A stretch of 64,000 nt of DNA, taken from positions 496,001 to 560,000 of the forward strand of contig NZ_CP095492.1 of assembly GCF_023028105.1 (NCBI RefSeq), in the 5' to 3' direction. The position numbers and the translations under genes are program-made. The DNA is from Halosolutus gelatinilyticus. GTDB taxonomy: Archaea; Halobacteriota; Halobacteria; Halobacteriales; Natrialbaceae. The first letter of the stretch is position 1; every line of letters starts with the position of its first letter. A model generated the notes under the pieces. That model was not told the DNA's origin. It searched no databases and saw only the letters and a list, made by a program, of their open reading frames with translations. Of the stretch, positions 27,784 to 35,989 are shown piece after piece.

Positions 27784-27919
27784 CGGCCGGACGTTGCACT
27801 CGCCGTCGAGCTGATTCGCTCGACGGAACCGAGAAGCGACGCGAATTCCGAACCGTCGGATCGGTACCGTTCGGAGCAGGGAGAATCGACGAGCGACAGG
27901 AGAATCCGCGGCTCCGTTC

Positions 27920-29290
27920 TCAATCGTTACTCGGCCCGTCACGCGCGGCCGACTCGCGGGGCGACGGCGCCGCGAAGTCGCCCGATTCGAATTCGATCGG
28001 CGAGGGCTCCTCGATCACCCGAAGGTCCTCGCGCTCGCGCGCCTCCTCGACGAGCGCCGTCGAGGCGTAGAGGTACTGGAGGTGCATGGTATCCGGCGCG
28101 CGGACGACCCGGACCGTCTCGGGATCGACGATGCCGATGGTCGACAGCGCGGCGATGAGGCCCGCACGGTCAGTTTCAACGGCCGGCGGGAGGCGGACAC
28201 CCCTGGTCGTGCTCGCCGTCAGCGCGTTGATGAGCGTCGTTGGAATGTCGATCTCCTGAAGCAAGTCCGCGTGGACGAAGTCGGCCGACCCCATCCCCAT
28301 CGCGTTGCCGTGGGTCGTCTCCGTCAGGCCGCGCGTGTAGATCCGCTTGATGACGGGGAGGTCCGGCTCCGGCTCCTGGATGGCGAACGGACGGCGACCG
28401 ATGACGTTCGTGTCCATCCCCTGGCCGCTGATATCCTTTCCCTGGGAGTCGAGGACGAGCACGTCGATATCCTGAAACGGAAGCGTCGGCATACAGTCGT
28501 AGGCCCGCTCGAGGAGCTCCTCCTCGCGGTCGAGGAACCCCGACGGCGGCACCCCTTCGAGGAGGGTCGTGTCGTCGCGCTGATCCTCCAGAATCGCGAC
28601 GCCGCCCGCGACGGGCAACTCGTCGAGCAACTGCTCGGTGATTTCGGGGATCATGTTCCGGAGCGACCAGTCGACCGCCCAGTCGTGGGCGATCTTCGCC
28701 CCGCGCTGTTTGCCCATCCCGATGACGAGCATCTTCGAGAGGCCGCTCTCTACGGTGCCGTCGAAGTCGGTGTGCGGTTTGACCCGGTTTATGGGCACGA
28801 TGGCATCGGCCGAAACGGCGTTCGCGTCGGCGACGACCGGGACGTCGCGATCGGCGGTCCGGCCGACTTCGACGACCGCCATGCTCGAGCGGATCTCGCA
28901 GCCGACGGTCGACTCGTCGACGCCGAGGTCGGCCAGCATCTCGCGTTGCCCCTCCGCAGTGGCCCCGCCGTGGCTGCCCATCGCCGGGAACACGAACGGC
29001 TCGTAGCCGCGGTCTTGCGCTTCGTCGACGACGCCGGCGACGATCGTAGCGAGGTTCGCGATGCCGCGGCTGCCGACGCCGAGCGCGATCTCGCCGCCGT
29101 CGGGGACGGTTTCGAGGGGCAGCGATGCGAACGCCTCTCCCGCGCGGTCGGCGATCTCGTCCGGCGGTATCGGGTTCGTCTCCCACACTTGCTCGATCAC
29201 GCCAAGCTCCGGGAGGGGCGTTTCGCCGCACGCCTCGCTGATCGACGCTTCGGGAACTGCCAGTGAACGTCTCGATGGGTTCGAATCCAT
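27920..29290 (-). CDS. LarA-like DUF2088 protein (lactate racemase-domain family)
   Basis: A 456-residue protein of the family whose best known member is nickel-dependent lactate racemase LarA. It has VGSRGIANLATIVAGVVD near 80, GSHGGATAEGQ near 115 and VKPHTDFDGTVESGLSKMLVIGMGKQ in the middle. The latter is typical of a LarA-N paralogue branch rather than true LarA, so racemisation is not established. ATG 29290 is chosen over the long frame back to 29395 because a TTTATC box lies 25-30 bases upstream. It diverges from the FAH-family gene. Confidence 0.75.
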   Translation of the reverse strand: MDSNPSRRSLAVPEASISEACGETPLPELGVIEQVWETNPIPPDEIADRAGEAFASLPLETVPDGGEIALGVGSRGIANLATIVAGVVDEAQDRGYEPFVFPAMGSHGGATAEGQREMLADLGVDESTVGCEIRSSMAVVEVGRTADRDVPVVADANAVSADAIVPINRVKPHTDFDGTVESGLSKMLVIGMGKQRGAKIAHDWAVDWSLRNMIPEITEQLLDELPVAGGVAILEDQRDDTTLLEGVPPSGFLDREEELLERAYDCMPTLPFQDIDVLVLDSQGKDISGQGMDTNVIGRRPFAIQEPEPDLPVIKRIYTRGLTETTHGNAMGMGSADFVHADLLQEIDIPTTLINALTASTTRGVRLPPAVETDRAGLIAALSTIGIVDPETVRVVRAPDTMHLQYLYASTALVEEAREREDLRVIEEPSPIEFESGDFAAPSPRESAARDGPSND

Positions 29291-29314
29291 ATGCCGATAC
29301 AGAGTAGATTCAGT

Positions 29315-29320
29315 GATAAA
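29315..29320 (-). promoter_or_regulatory. TATA box for the DUF2088 gene
   Basis: On the minus strand TTTATC lies 25-30 bases before ATG 29290. The divergent FAH gene has its own GTTTAAG-type box near 29402. Confidence 0.45.
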
Positions 29321-29433
29321 TATGTCCTGGAACGACAGGGAACGTCGGCCGGTGGTCGGCGGAGTCCGAAAAATATTGCGGCCTCGGCCGTTCAACTCAA
29401 CGTTTAAGTCGTCGGAGTTGTCTCTTACGATCG

Positions 29434-30276
29434 ATGCACTTCGTTCGATACACCGACGGTGCCGGCCCCAGCTGGGGCGTACAAACCGATGCAGGTATCC
29501 ACGCGCTCGCCGATCTTCCGGCGGGCGAGCCCTCGTACCAGGACCTTACGAACCGACGGTACCTCGACCAGCTGGAGCAACACGTCGACACCGGGACCCT
29601 CTCGACGATCGACCCCGACGAGGTGAACCTCTTGGCACCGGTCCCTCGTCCCCCCAAGATCGTCTGCGTGGGGCTCAACTACCGCGATCACGCCGAGGAA
29701 CAGGACGAAGAGCTCCCGGACGTTCCGCTCCTGTTCGCGAAGGCGCCGACGACGGTGACGAACCCGAACAGTCCGATCGTCCACCCGGCGGGCGAACAGG
29801 TCGACTACGAAGTCGAACTCGCGATCGTGATCGGACGCAGGGCGAAGAACCTCGACGAGGACGAGGTCGACGACTACGTCGCCGGCTACACGATCCTCAA
29901 CGACGTGAGCGGACGGGACGCGCAGTTCGCCGACGGCCAGTTCTTCCGCGGGAAGAGCTACGACACGTTCTCGCCGATGGGGCCGGCGCTCGTCGCGGGC
30001 CAGGCGTTCGACCCCAACAACGTCGACGTCGAACTGCGCGTCGACGGGGAGACGAAACAGTCCTCGAACACCGAGCAGTTCATCTTCGACGTCCACGAGG
30101 TCGTCTCGTACATCAGCGGGAACATGACGCTCGAACCCGGCGACGTCATCTCGACCGGGACGCCGGGCGGCGTCGGCATCTTCCGCGACCCCGTCGACCT
30201 GCTCGAACCGGGCCGGACCTGCGAGGCCGAAATCGAGGGAATCGGGACGCTCACGAATCCCGTCGTGGAGGAGTGA
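29434..30276 (+). CDS. Fumarylacetoacetate hydrolase-family protein
   Basis: A 280-residue protein with the FAH C-terminal fold. CVGLNYRDHAEE near 85 and VDYEVELAIVIGRRAKNL near 130 carry the metal-binding Glu-x-Glu. SGRDAQF (Asp) and STGTPGGVG complete the site. Members hydrolyse beta-diketo acids, decarboxylate or tautomerise; in non-phosphorylated pentose and deoxy-sugar pathways they cleave 2,4-diketo-3-deoxy acids or dehydrate. In this sugar-acid neighbourhood that role is more likely than aromatic degradation, but this is inferred. Confidence 0.82.
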   Translation: MHFVRYTDGAGPSWGVQTDAGIHALADLPAGEPSYQDLTNRRYLDQLEQHVDTGTLSTIDPDEVNLLAPVPRPPKIVCVGLNYRDHAEEQDEELPDVPLLFAKAPTTVTNPNSPIVHPAGEQVDYEVELAIVIGRRAKNLDEDEVDDYVAGYTILNDVSGRDAQFADGQFFRGKSYDTFSPMGPALVAGQAFDPNNVDVELRVDGETKQSSNTEQFIFDVHEVVSYISGNMTLEPGDVISTGTPGGVGIFRDPVDLLEPGRTCEAEIEGIGTLTNPVVEE

Positions 30277-30711
30277 ACGGCCGAGCGGCGGCCGGGACGA
30301 CCCCGATCGCGTCGAGGAATCATGTTCGACGTCCCCGCGCGGTCGCAAGCGGGAACTGGCCGGCACCGCGGGAAAACGGCGGACGTCGATCGCCCGATCT
30401 ACTGGCAGGCCGGCGAATGTCGGACGTGATCGCGCCGTTCGCCACGTAGTGCGATCGACGACTGGCCGCTCGACGACCTCGAACGTGACGGCGATGGATC
30501 CAACGAGAGTCGATGGAGCACTCGCTCGCGAATCAGTGACAGAGACTGACGCAGCCGGAGGCGAATAGCCGACGGACGCCGTTGACCGGACACCGTTCGA
30601 GCACAGCAACGATCGGTAGCAGCCGCTCTGCGTTCGTGACGAAACGCGGACCGACATCGAAGAGAACGGCCGATCGCCGATGTCAAATCGGCGTGAATCA
30701 GTTGCGATAGT

Positions 30712-30762
30712 TACCTATTTCACCTATTATACCTATTAGAAATGTTGTACCTATTTCACCGG
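30712..30762. repeat. 9-base-period ACCTATT repeat, copy A
   Basis: Five consecutive 9-base units: ACCTATTTC, ACCTATTAT, ACCTATTAG, a divergent fourth unit, then ACCTATTTC. Bases 30721-30762 align without gaps to 50077-50118 with 32 of 42 identical. Confidence 0.6.
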
Positions 30763-30917
30763 TCAAATTCGCTCACCGGTTACCCGACGGCGCGTTCGAT
30801 CGTTGCGGTTGTTCTAATGCAGTATTCTTTATGCTATTTCGTTATTGTCACCTAACTGCTTGGTACGGGGTTATTGCTGACCAGGTATTTGGAAACGAGC
30901 GGAATCGGGCGCAACAC

Positions 30918-30966
30918 CACGCCTAGACGGCGTGAGTAACGGGTTTAGGGCGGGTTACGGCCCGCC
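30918..30966. repeat. Pair of adjacent hairpins
   Basis: CACGCC-TAGAC-GGCGTG (30918-30934) is followed 14 bases later by GGCGGG-TTACGG-CCCGCC (30949-30966). Each stem is 6 bp and perfect. Subterminal hairpins of this kind mark ends of IS200/IS605-type elements and related MITEs, but no transposase is present. Confidence 0.35.
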
Positions 30967-31369
30967 GCTCCCTTCGTCCCGCTGTGAGTTCGATGCACGA
31001 CGCTCGGAGATCCCACGGGCCACCTGCGAAGCGTTCCGATCGGATAGACGCATTATCTCGATTCGGAAGTAGATAGTCATCGTCGTGCGCGGTCTGCATT
31101 AGCGGCTAGCGAAGAAGAGAGGATCGAATCCGAAGGTGTCGAATTCACAGATATCCTATTTGTATGTTGATATGGGAGATAGTACTCAATTTGTCATTCT
31201 AGAGCCACGTATCGCGTTTCGCCGATCAGTTCAACGGATCTAATATCAACCGAAGTCTCGTAGCTGCCAAGCGACGGCCGCAAGCTGTGTATCGCTCCAA
31301 CCAGCATCTCCCGCCGGCACCCTCTCAAGCGCGATCGACTATCTCGAGGGCGATACGCAGCTGGGACAC

Positions 31370-31389
31370 TTACATCCATACTATTGTAA
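31370..31389. promoter_or_regulatory. Motif 1 palindrome, copy 6
   Basis: TTACATCCATACTATTGTAA fits the consensus exactly and ends 325 bases before the IclR-4 start. Confidence 0.65.
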
Positions 31390-31714
31390 AAAGTGAGCGG
31401 CCGCGTGCGCGACAGCCCGTTGCGGTCCCGATCGGCGAAATCGCCGACTCTCGTAGACGAAGGCCAGTCCGAGTAGTCGAACGTCACTCGCCGCTTTCGA
31501 GCGGCATACCGGGTTCGAGAAATCGAAGCCCCGCCGGGAGATACCATCCTCGTTGATGGCGGACTCGCCACGTCCAGCGTCGCCAGTGGGGGATGAAGCG
31601 CGTTCTCAACAAGCGTCGAGAGGGCCACGAGTTCTGCCGCCCCCGCATCCAGAGATGATGGAAAAGAATACTACTTTCGATGGATTTTTCACTGGTATTG
31701 GATATCATAGTGAT

Positions 31715-32485
31715 ATGGGAACGAAAAACGCGGGATCGTCAGGGCAACGAATCAACGCGTTGGTAAAAGGATTCAACATCATTGAAGAGTTGAAAGAGAC
31801 GGGGAGCACAGGAGTCTCCGACCTCGCAGCGGCGCTCGATATGCCGACGAGTACGGTCCACGTACACCTCCGGACGCTGGAAGAGTTGGGCTACCTGATC
31901 GCCGACGACGACGGATACCGCCTGAGCTTACGATTCTTGGACATCGGGGGTCGAGTCCGGGGACGGATGAGCGTATTCTCGGCGGCGCGCAGCGAGATGA
32001 TCGACCTCAGTCAGGAAACCGGTGAGACGGTCGGCATCGGCGTCGTCGAGAACGAACGGCGAGTCGAACTATGGCAAATCGAGGGCGAAGACGCCATCAA
32101 CGACAAGATCCACGTCGGAGAGCACACGTACTTACACTGGACGTCGCTCGGGAAGACGCTGCTCGCGAGTCTGTCGGATGCGGAGATCGATCGCATTATC
32201 GACCGACAAGGGCTGCCGGAGGCGACCGAAAACACGATCACCGACCGAGCGGAGCTCTTCGCGGCAGTCGATGGGATCCGTCAGCAGGGGTTCGCGATCG
32301 AGGACGAGGAGCGGAAAGTCGGCATCCGCAGCGTCTCGGTTCCGCTGACCGACGTCGACGGGAACACGGTCGCCGCGCTGGGGATCAACGCGCCCAAGAA
32401 CAGACTGACGCCGCCACAGTGCGGCGAGTACATCGCCCTGCTGAAACGGAAGGCGAACGTCATCTCGATTCGGTACAACTACTGA
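31715..32485 (+). CDS. IclR-family transcriptional regulator (IclR-4)
   Basis: A 256-residue IclR protein with the winged helix at about 8-72 (NALVKGFNIIEELKETG, recognition part PTSTVHVHLRTLEELGYL) and effector domain with YLHWTSLGKTLLASL and RQQGFAIEDEE. The frame continues upstream to 31553, but those residues are unlike the family and the ATG at 31715 matches the N-terminal length of the other five. TCACT (31689-31693) and AGTGA (31709-31713) form an inverted repeat just before the ATG. Likely target is the creatininase-family gene that follows. Confidence 0.88.
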   Translation: MGTKNAGSSGQRINALVKGFNIIEELKETGSTGVSDLAAALDMPTSTVHVHLRTLEELGYLIADDDGYRLSLRFLDIGGRVRGRMSVFSAARSEMIDLSQETGETVGIGVVENERRVELWQIEGEDAINDKIHVGEHTYLHWTSLGKTLLASLSDAEIDRIIDRQGLPEATENTITDRAELFAAVDGIRQQGFAIEDEERKVGIRSVSVPLTDVDGNTVAALGINAPKNRLTPPQCGEYIALLKRKANVISIRYNY

Positions 32486-32669
32486 CCGAATTTCCACTAT
32501 CGTTGAAAATCGATCGCGCCGGTCCGATCGGCCGTAACGACGTCGGCGTCCGACGCGATCGAGCCTCGAAGACGGTCGCACCGGTCGCGTGACGCCCGTT
32601 CTCGACGGGCAGGCCCCGTCCACTCGTCGTACCCCCGCCAGGACGCCGGTTCTCGTTCGGGGAGGAACT

Positions 32670-32677
32670 TTTTTACC
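32670..32677 (+). promoter_or_regulatory. TATA box for the creatininase-family gene
   Basis: TTTTTTAC lies 23-30 bases before ATG 32700. Confidence 0.45.
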
Positions 32678-32699
32678 GTCCACCGGGCATTCGCTACAC

Positions 32700-33503
32700 A
32701 TGTCGTTCGAAGATTCGGTAGCCAGCAGCGTCTCCTTCGCGAGCCGCACCTACGGCGAAATCACCGAGATCGGCGATCGCGACGGCTCCGTGCTCGTGGT
32801 CCCGATCGGGAGCGTCGAACAGCACGGCAACCACCTTCCGGTGGCGACCGACAGCATCCTCGTCGAGGCCGTGGCGACGCTCGGCGCGGAGCGGGTGGTC
32901 GACGACGTTCCGATCCTCGTGCTTCCGGCGTTCTGGAGCGGATTTTCGCCCCACCACCTTCACTTCGGTGGGACCGTATCACTGGAGTTCGAGCACATGC
33001 TGGCCGCGATCGAGGACGTCGCGGACACCGCGCTCGAGAACGGCTTCGACGCCGTGGTGCTGCTGAACGGACACGGCGGAAACGCGTCGCTGATCGACGG
33101 CGCCGTCAGCACGATCGGCGCCGACCGCACCGGCGTCGAGGTGCTGGGCCTCACGTACTTCCGGCTCGCGAGGAGCTTCATCGACGAGATCCGAGAGAGC
33201 GAGATCGGCGGGATGGCTCACGGCGGCGAGTTCGAGACGTCGCTCATGTTGTACCTGCGCGAGGACCTGGTCGACGGCGATCGCCTCGACGGCACGTACC
33301 TGAACGAGCCGTACGATCTCGGAACGAAGGACCTGATGGAAGGCGGCCCGCTCGCGGTGTACCGCGGCTTCGAAGAGTACTCCGCGTCCGGCGCGATCGG
33401 CGATCCCGGCCTGGCGTCCGCCGAGAAGGGCGAACGGATATACGAACTGCTCGGCGACGAACTGGAGTCGCTGCTACGGGACGTTCACGAGCGCAACCGA
33501 TAG
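32700..33503 (+). CDS. Creatininase-family amidohydrolase
   Basis: A 267-residue member of the creatininase family of di-metal cyclic amidohydrolases. Metal-binding blocks are clear: PIGSVEQHGNHLPVATDS near residue 40 (Glu, His and Asp), LNGHGGNASL near 125 (His) and GGMAHGGEFETSLML near 175 (His, Glu). The family includes creatininase, formamidopyrimidine deformylases and keto-inositol hydrolases, so the substrate is not fixed. Next to an enolase-superfamily gene and IclR-4, a role in opening a lactam or cyclic sugar derivative is plausible. Confidence 0.85.
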   Translation: MSFEDSVASSVSFASRTYGEITEIGDRDGSVLVVPIGSVEQHGNHLPVATDSILVEAVATLGAERVVDDVPILVLPAFWSGFSPHHLHFGGTVSLEFEHMLAAIEDVADTALENGFDAVVLLNGHGGNASLIDGAVSTIGADRTGVEVLGLTYFRLARSFIDEIRESEIGGMAHGGEFETSLMLYLREDLVDGDRLDGTYLNEPYDLGTKDLMEGGPLAVYRGFEEYSASGAIGDPGLASAEKGERIYELLGDELESLLRDVHERNR

Positions 33504-33578
33504 CGCGATGGCGGTCGACTCGACGGTCGCGATCGCTTCGATCGGTCGGCGTCCGAGCCAGCACAGCCCCGACTGCGG

Positions 33579-34736
33579 TCAGCCGGCGATCCGGTGTTCG
33601 GCGATCTTGTCCTCGTCCACGGCGATCCCCAGTCCTGGCTCGTCGGGGACCGCGATCGCCCCGTCCTCGATCGCGAACGGCTCCTCGATCACGTCGTCCT
33701 CCCACGCGTAGTAGACGGTGTCCGGCGGCAGCGTGAACCCCGGAATTCCGCTGACGGCGTGGAGGATCGCCGCGGTTCGAATCCCCAGGTCGAACGCGCA
33801 GTGGTGCGCCATCGGAACGCCGGCGTCCTCGGCGATCGCGGCGACCTGCCGCAGCCCGGAGATACCGCCGGCGGGCGTCATGTCGACGACGGCGACGTCG
33901 AGCGCGCCGTGTTCGATGAGTTCGCGCAGGTTGTGTGCGACGTAGGTGTCCTCGTTCGGCCCGATCGGCTGCGGGGTGCGCTGGCGGAGGCGCGCCAGCG
34001 ATCGGTGGGTATCGACCCGGATCGGTTGTTCGAGGTACTGGAGGTAGACGCCGGCGTCGGCCAAGGCCGCGCCGACGCGGATCGCCTCGTCGAGGCGCCA
34101 GCCCTGGTTGGGATCGAGCCGGAAGTCGAGCCGTCCGTCCACCTCGTCGTCCATCGCGACGATCCGTTCGACGTCCTGCTTCCAGTCGCGTCCCGCTTTC
34201 GTCTTCACCACGTCGAACCCCTCGTCGACCGCTTTCGCGGCGTGAATCCGGGACTCCTCCGGCGAGAGAATGCCGAGACAGTAGGCCACGTCGACGGCGT
34301 TCTCCCGGTCGTACGCAGTGTCCAGCCGCCGCGTCGTCGTTCCCGGCGCGGTCCACCCGCCCAGTAGCTCGTAAATCGGCTTTTCGAGCGCTTTCCCGAC
34401 GATGTCCCAACAGGCCATCTCCACGGCGGAAAAAAACATGTCGACGTTCGCGTACTCGATGAACAGCAGCCGACGCAGGCTCTCGACCTCGAAGGGGGAG
34501 TGGCCCTCGACGATCGGCGCGACGCCGTCTTCCAGCGCCGTGATCGTCGTCGCCGGAGAGAGGAATACTCGCATTTCGCCCCATCCGGAGATCCCCTCAT
34601 CGGTGTCGACCCGGACCACCACCCGATCGACGTCCTCGACGGCGCCGTGGTTCGTCACGTAGGGCGAAAGCCCTCCGTCTTCCAGATCGACGACGTTCAC
34701 GTTGACGGCACGCGCTTTCACGCCAGTGATTTCCAT
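33579..34736 (-). CDS. Enolase-superfamily (mandelate racemase/MLE subgroup) enzyme
   Basis: A 385-residue MR/MLE-type protein. VKTKAG near 185 carries the KxK base pair; metal ligands are in RLDPNQGW (Asp), LEQPI (Glu) and GPNEDTYV (Glu or Asp); a candidate second base is in PMAHHCAFDLGIRT. The signature shared with the 47875-48993 gene (YVxNHxxVExVDRVxVRV, GWGEM, AYCLGI, DPNQGW, HHCxFDLG) makes the two paralogues. Substrate is unknown; sugar acids or muconolactone-like compounds are typical. It converges with the creatininase gene and has a TATA-type ATTTAATAG about 27-35 bases upstream. Confidence 0.85.
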   Translation of the reverse strand: MEITGVKARAVNVNVVDLEDGGLSPYVTNHGAVEDVDRVVVRVDTDEGISGWGEMRVFLSPATTITALEDGVAPIVEGHSPFEVESLRRLLFIEYANVDMFFSAVEMACWDIVGKALEKPIYELLGGWTAPGTTTRRLDTAYDRENAVDVAYCLGILSPEESRIHAAKAVDEGFDVVKTKAGRDWKQDVERIVAMDDEVDGRLDFRLDPNQGWRLDEAIRVGAALADAGVYLQYLEQPIRVDTHRSLARLRQRTPQPIGPNEDTYVAHNLRELIEHGALDVAVVDMTPAGGISGLRQVAAIAEDAGVPMAHHCAFDLGIRTAAILHAVSGIPGFTLPPDTVYYAWEDDVIEEPFAIEDGAIAVPDEPGLGIAVDEDKIAEHRIAG

Positions 34737-34762
34737 ACGCGGAAAGGATGCGCGACCGGTCT

Positions 34763-34768
34763 ATTAAA
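34763..34768 (-). promoter_or_regulatory. TATA box for the 33579-34736 enolase-superfamily gene
   Basis: TTTAAT on the minus strand, 27-32 bases before ATG 34736. Confidence 0.45.
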
Positions 34769-34791
34769 TCCACGGGTGCAACGATCGAAAC

Positions 34792-35790
34792 TCATGCGAA
34801 GTGCGGGATGATGTGCTCGCCGAACGCCTCGATCGTCTCGTACGGGTCCCCACACTTCGACCCGACGAGGACGCGCGAGACGCCGGCGGCCTCGAGGTCC
34901 TCGAGAGCCGCGACGATGTCGTCCGGGTCGTCAGTGATATTGTACTCCGCGACGAGTTCCGCGTCGGAGCGGTCGTCGAGACGCCGGTCCGCGACGCGTT
35001 GGATCGATCGTGGATCGGGGTTGTTGAGTTCGGTATCGACGGGGAGATACTCACCCTTCTCGCGGATTTCCGCGACGAGAACGTCGGGATCACCGACGTT
35101 CGCGGTGAACTCGGTCGTCACGTCGGCCGACTCGATGTCGCGGCCCGCCGCGTCCATGGCGTCCTCGAATGCGGGAACGATTTGGGACTCGATCCGGTCG
35201 GCGGGTGCGACCGTCAGCAGGTGATCCGCGAAGCGCCCGGCGAGCCGGACCGATTTCGGCCCCCACCCGGCCCAGTGGACGGGGATGTCGGACATCGGCT
35301 CAGTGTAGAGCTTGATCCCCTCGTACTGAAAGTAGTCGCCGTCGTAGTCGACGTACCCGTCCTCGTTCCAGAGGCGCTTCGCGACGTCGATCGCCTCGAC
35401 CAACATGCGAGCGCGGGCGTCCCAATCCGGCCAATCGCCGTCCGCGAAGTGTACCTCGTTCAGGGCTTCGCCGACGCCGACGCCGAGGTTCACCCGACCG
35501 GGATGCATGTTGTCGAGCGTCGCGAACGCCTGGGCGACCAGCGGCGGCCGGTACCGGACGATCGGACAGGTCACGGAGGTCCCGACGGGAACCTCGGGCA
35601 CCTCGCTCAGCAGCGACCCGAGCCAGGACGCGGCGTGGTGGCTGTACGGCCGCGAGTCGATCCACGGCAGGAAGTGATCGCCGATCCAGATCCCCTCGAA
35701 TCCGGCGTCGACCGCGGCCTTCGCGAGATCGATGTCCGAGCGCGGATCGCGGAAACAGCCGTAGACGTTGTAGTGAATCTCTACCGTCAT
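34792..35790 (-). CDS. LLM-class, probably F420-dependent oxidoreductase
   Basis: A 332-residue TIM-barrel protein of the luciferase-like superfamily. AAVDAGFEGIWIGDHFLPW near residues 27-45 and NLGVGVGEALNE near 105 match the F420-dependent glucose-6-phosphate dehydrogenase/methylene-H4MPT reductase branch, and PVHWAGWGPKSVRLAGRFADHLL is also typical. Haloarchaea make F420, so this cofactor is likely, but FMN cannot be excluded. The long upstream frame to 35949 is rejected because a TATATTAG box lies 23-30 bases before ATG 35790. Substrate unknown. Confidence 0.8.
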   Translation of the reverse strand: MTVEIHYNVYGCFRDPRSDIDLAKAAVDAGFEGIWIGDHFLPWIDSRPYSHHAASWLGSLLSEVPEVPVGTSVTCPIVRYRPPLVAQAFATLDNMHPGRVNLGVGVGEALNEVHFADGDWPDWDARARMLVEAIDVAKRLWNEDGYVDYDGDYFQYEGIKLYTEPMSDIPVHWAGWGPKSVRLAGRFADHLLTVAPADRIESQIVPAFEDAMDAAGRDIESADVTTEFTANVGDPDVLVAEIREKGEYLPVDTELNNPDPRSIQRVADRRLDDRSDAELVAEYNITDDPDDIVAALEDLEAAGVSRVLVGSKCGDPYETIEAFGEHIIPHFA

Positions 35791-35955
35791 GGTTCTACAC
35801 GTACCGCACGGGCTAATATACCTAGGGCGAGCGGCGGCCGACGAGCAGGAGCGGCCCGCGTGTGCGGCCGGTTCGACGCGCTCGATCGGCGCGTCGACCG
35901 ATCGGACGGGATCGCCGCGGGAGGAGCTCGCCCGAGCGAGTACATCCACCGGAAC

Positions 35956-35963
35956 TTATATAA
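35956..35963 (+). promoter_or_regulatory. TATA box for the UgpABCE-type operon
   Basis: TTATATAA lies 27-34 bases before ATG 35990. Confidence 0.55.
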
Positions 35964-35989
35964 TTGATAGCTGTTGACGTTACCACAGA

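Larger units (their letters stand above)
30277..31714. other. Gene-free region with repeat, hairpins and motif 1
   Basis: The longest gap in the window (1.44 kb). It holds a 9-base-period ACCTATT repeat (30712-30762), two adjacent hairpins (30918-30934, 30949-30966), a motif 1 site (31370-31389) and the IclR-4 promoter. No open frame here has family features. The region may contain remains of a mobile element. Confidence 0.5.

Noticed and set aside
27920-29290. Confident lactate racemase (larA) call
   Set aside because: Only the superfamily domain is recognisable; the branch-specific block differs from LarA as I know it.
30940-31010. Possible tRNA or TnpB remnant around GGGCGGGTTACGGCCCGCC
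   Set aside because: No cloverleaf can be built and the minus-strand peptide ending at the TAG is not a recognisable transposase end; only the hairpins are reported.
31509-31525. GTTCGAGAAATCGAAGC as a motif 2 site near IclR-4
   Set aside because: Spacer is 6 bases, arms only four bases; fails the pattern of the other copies.
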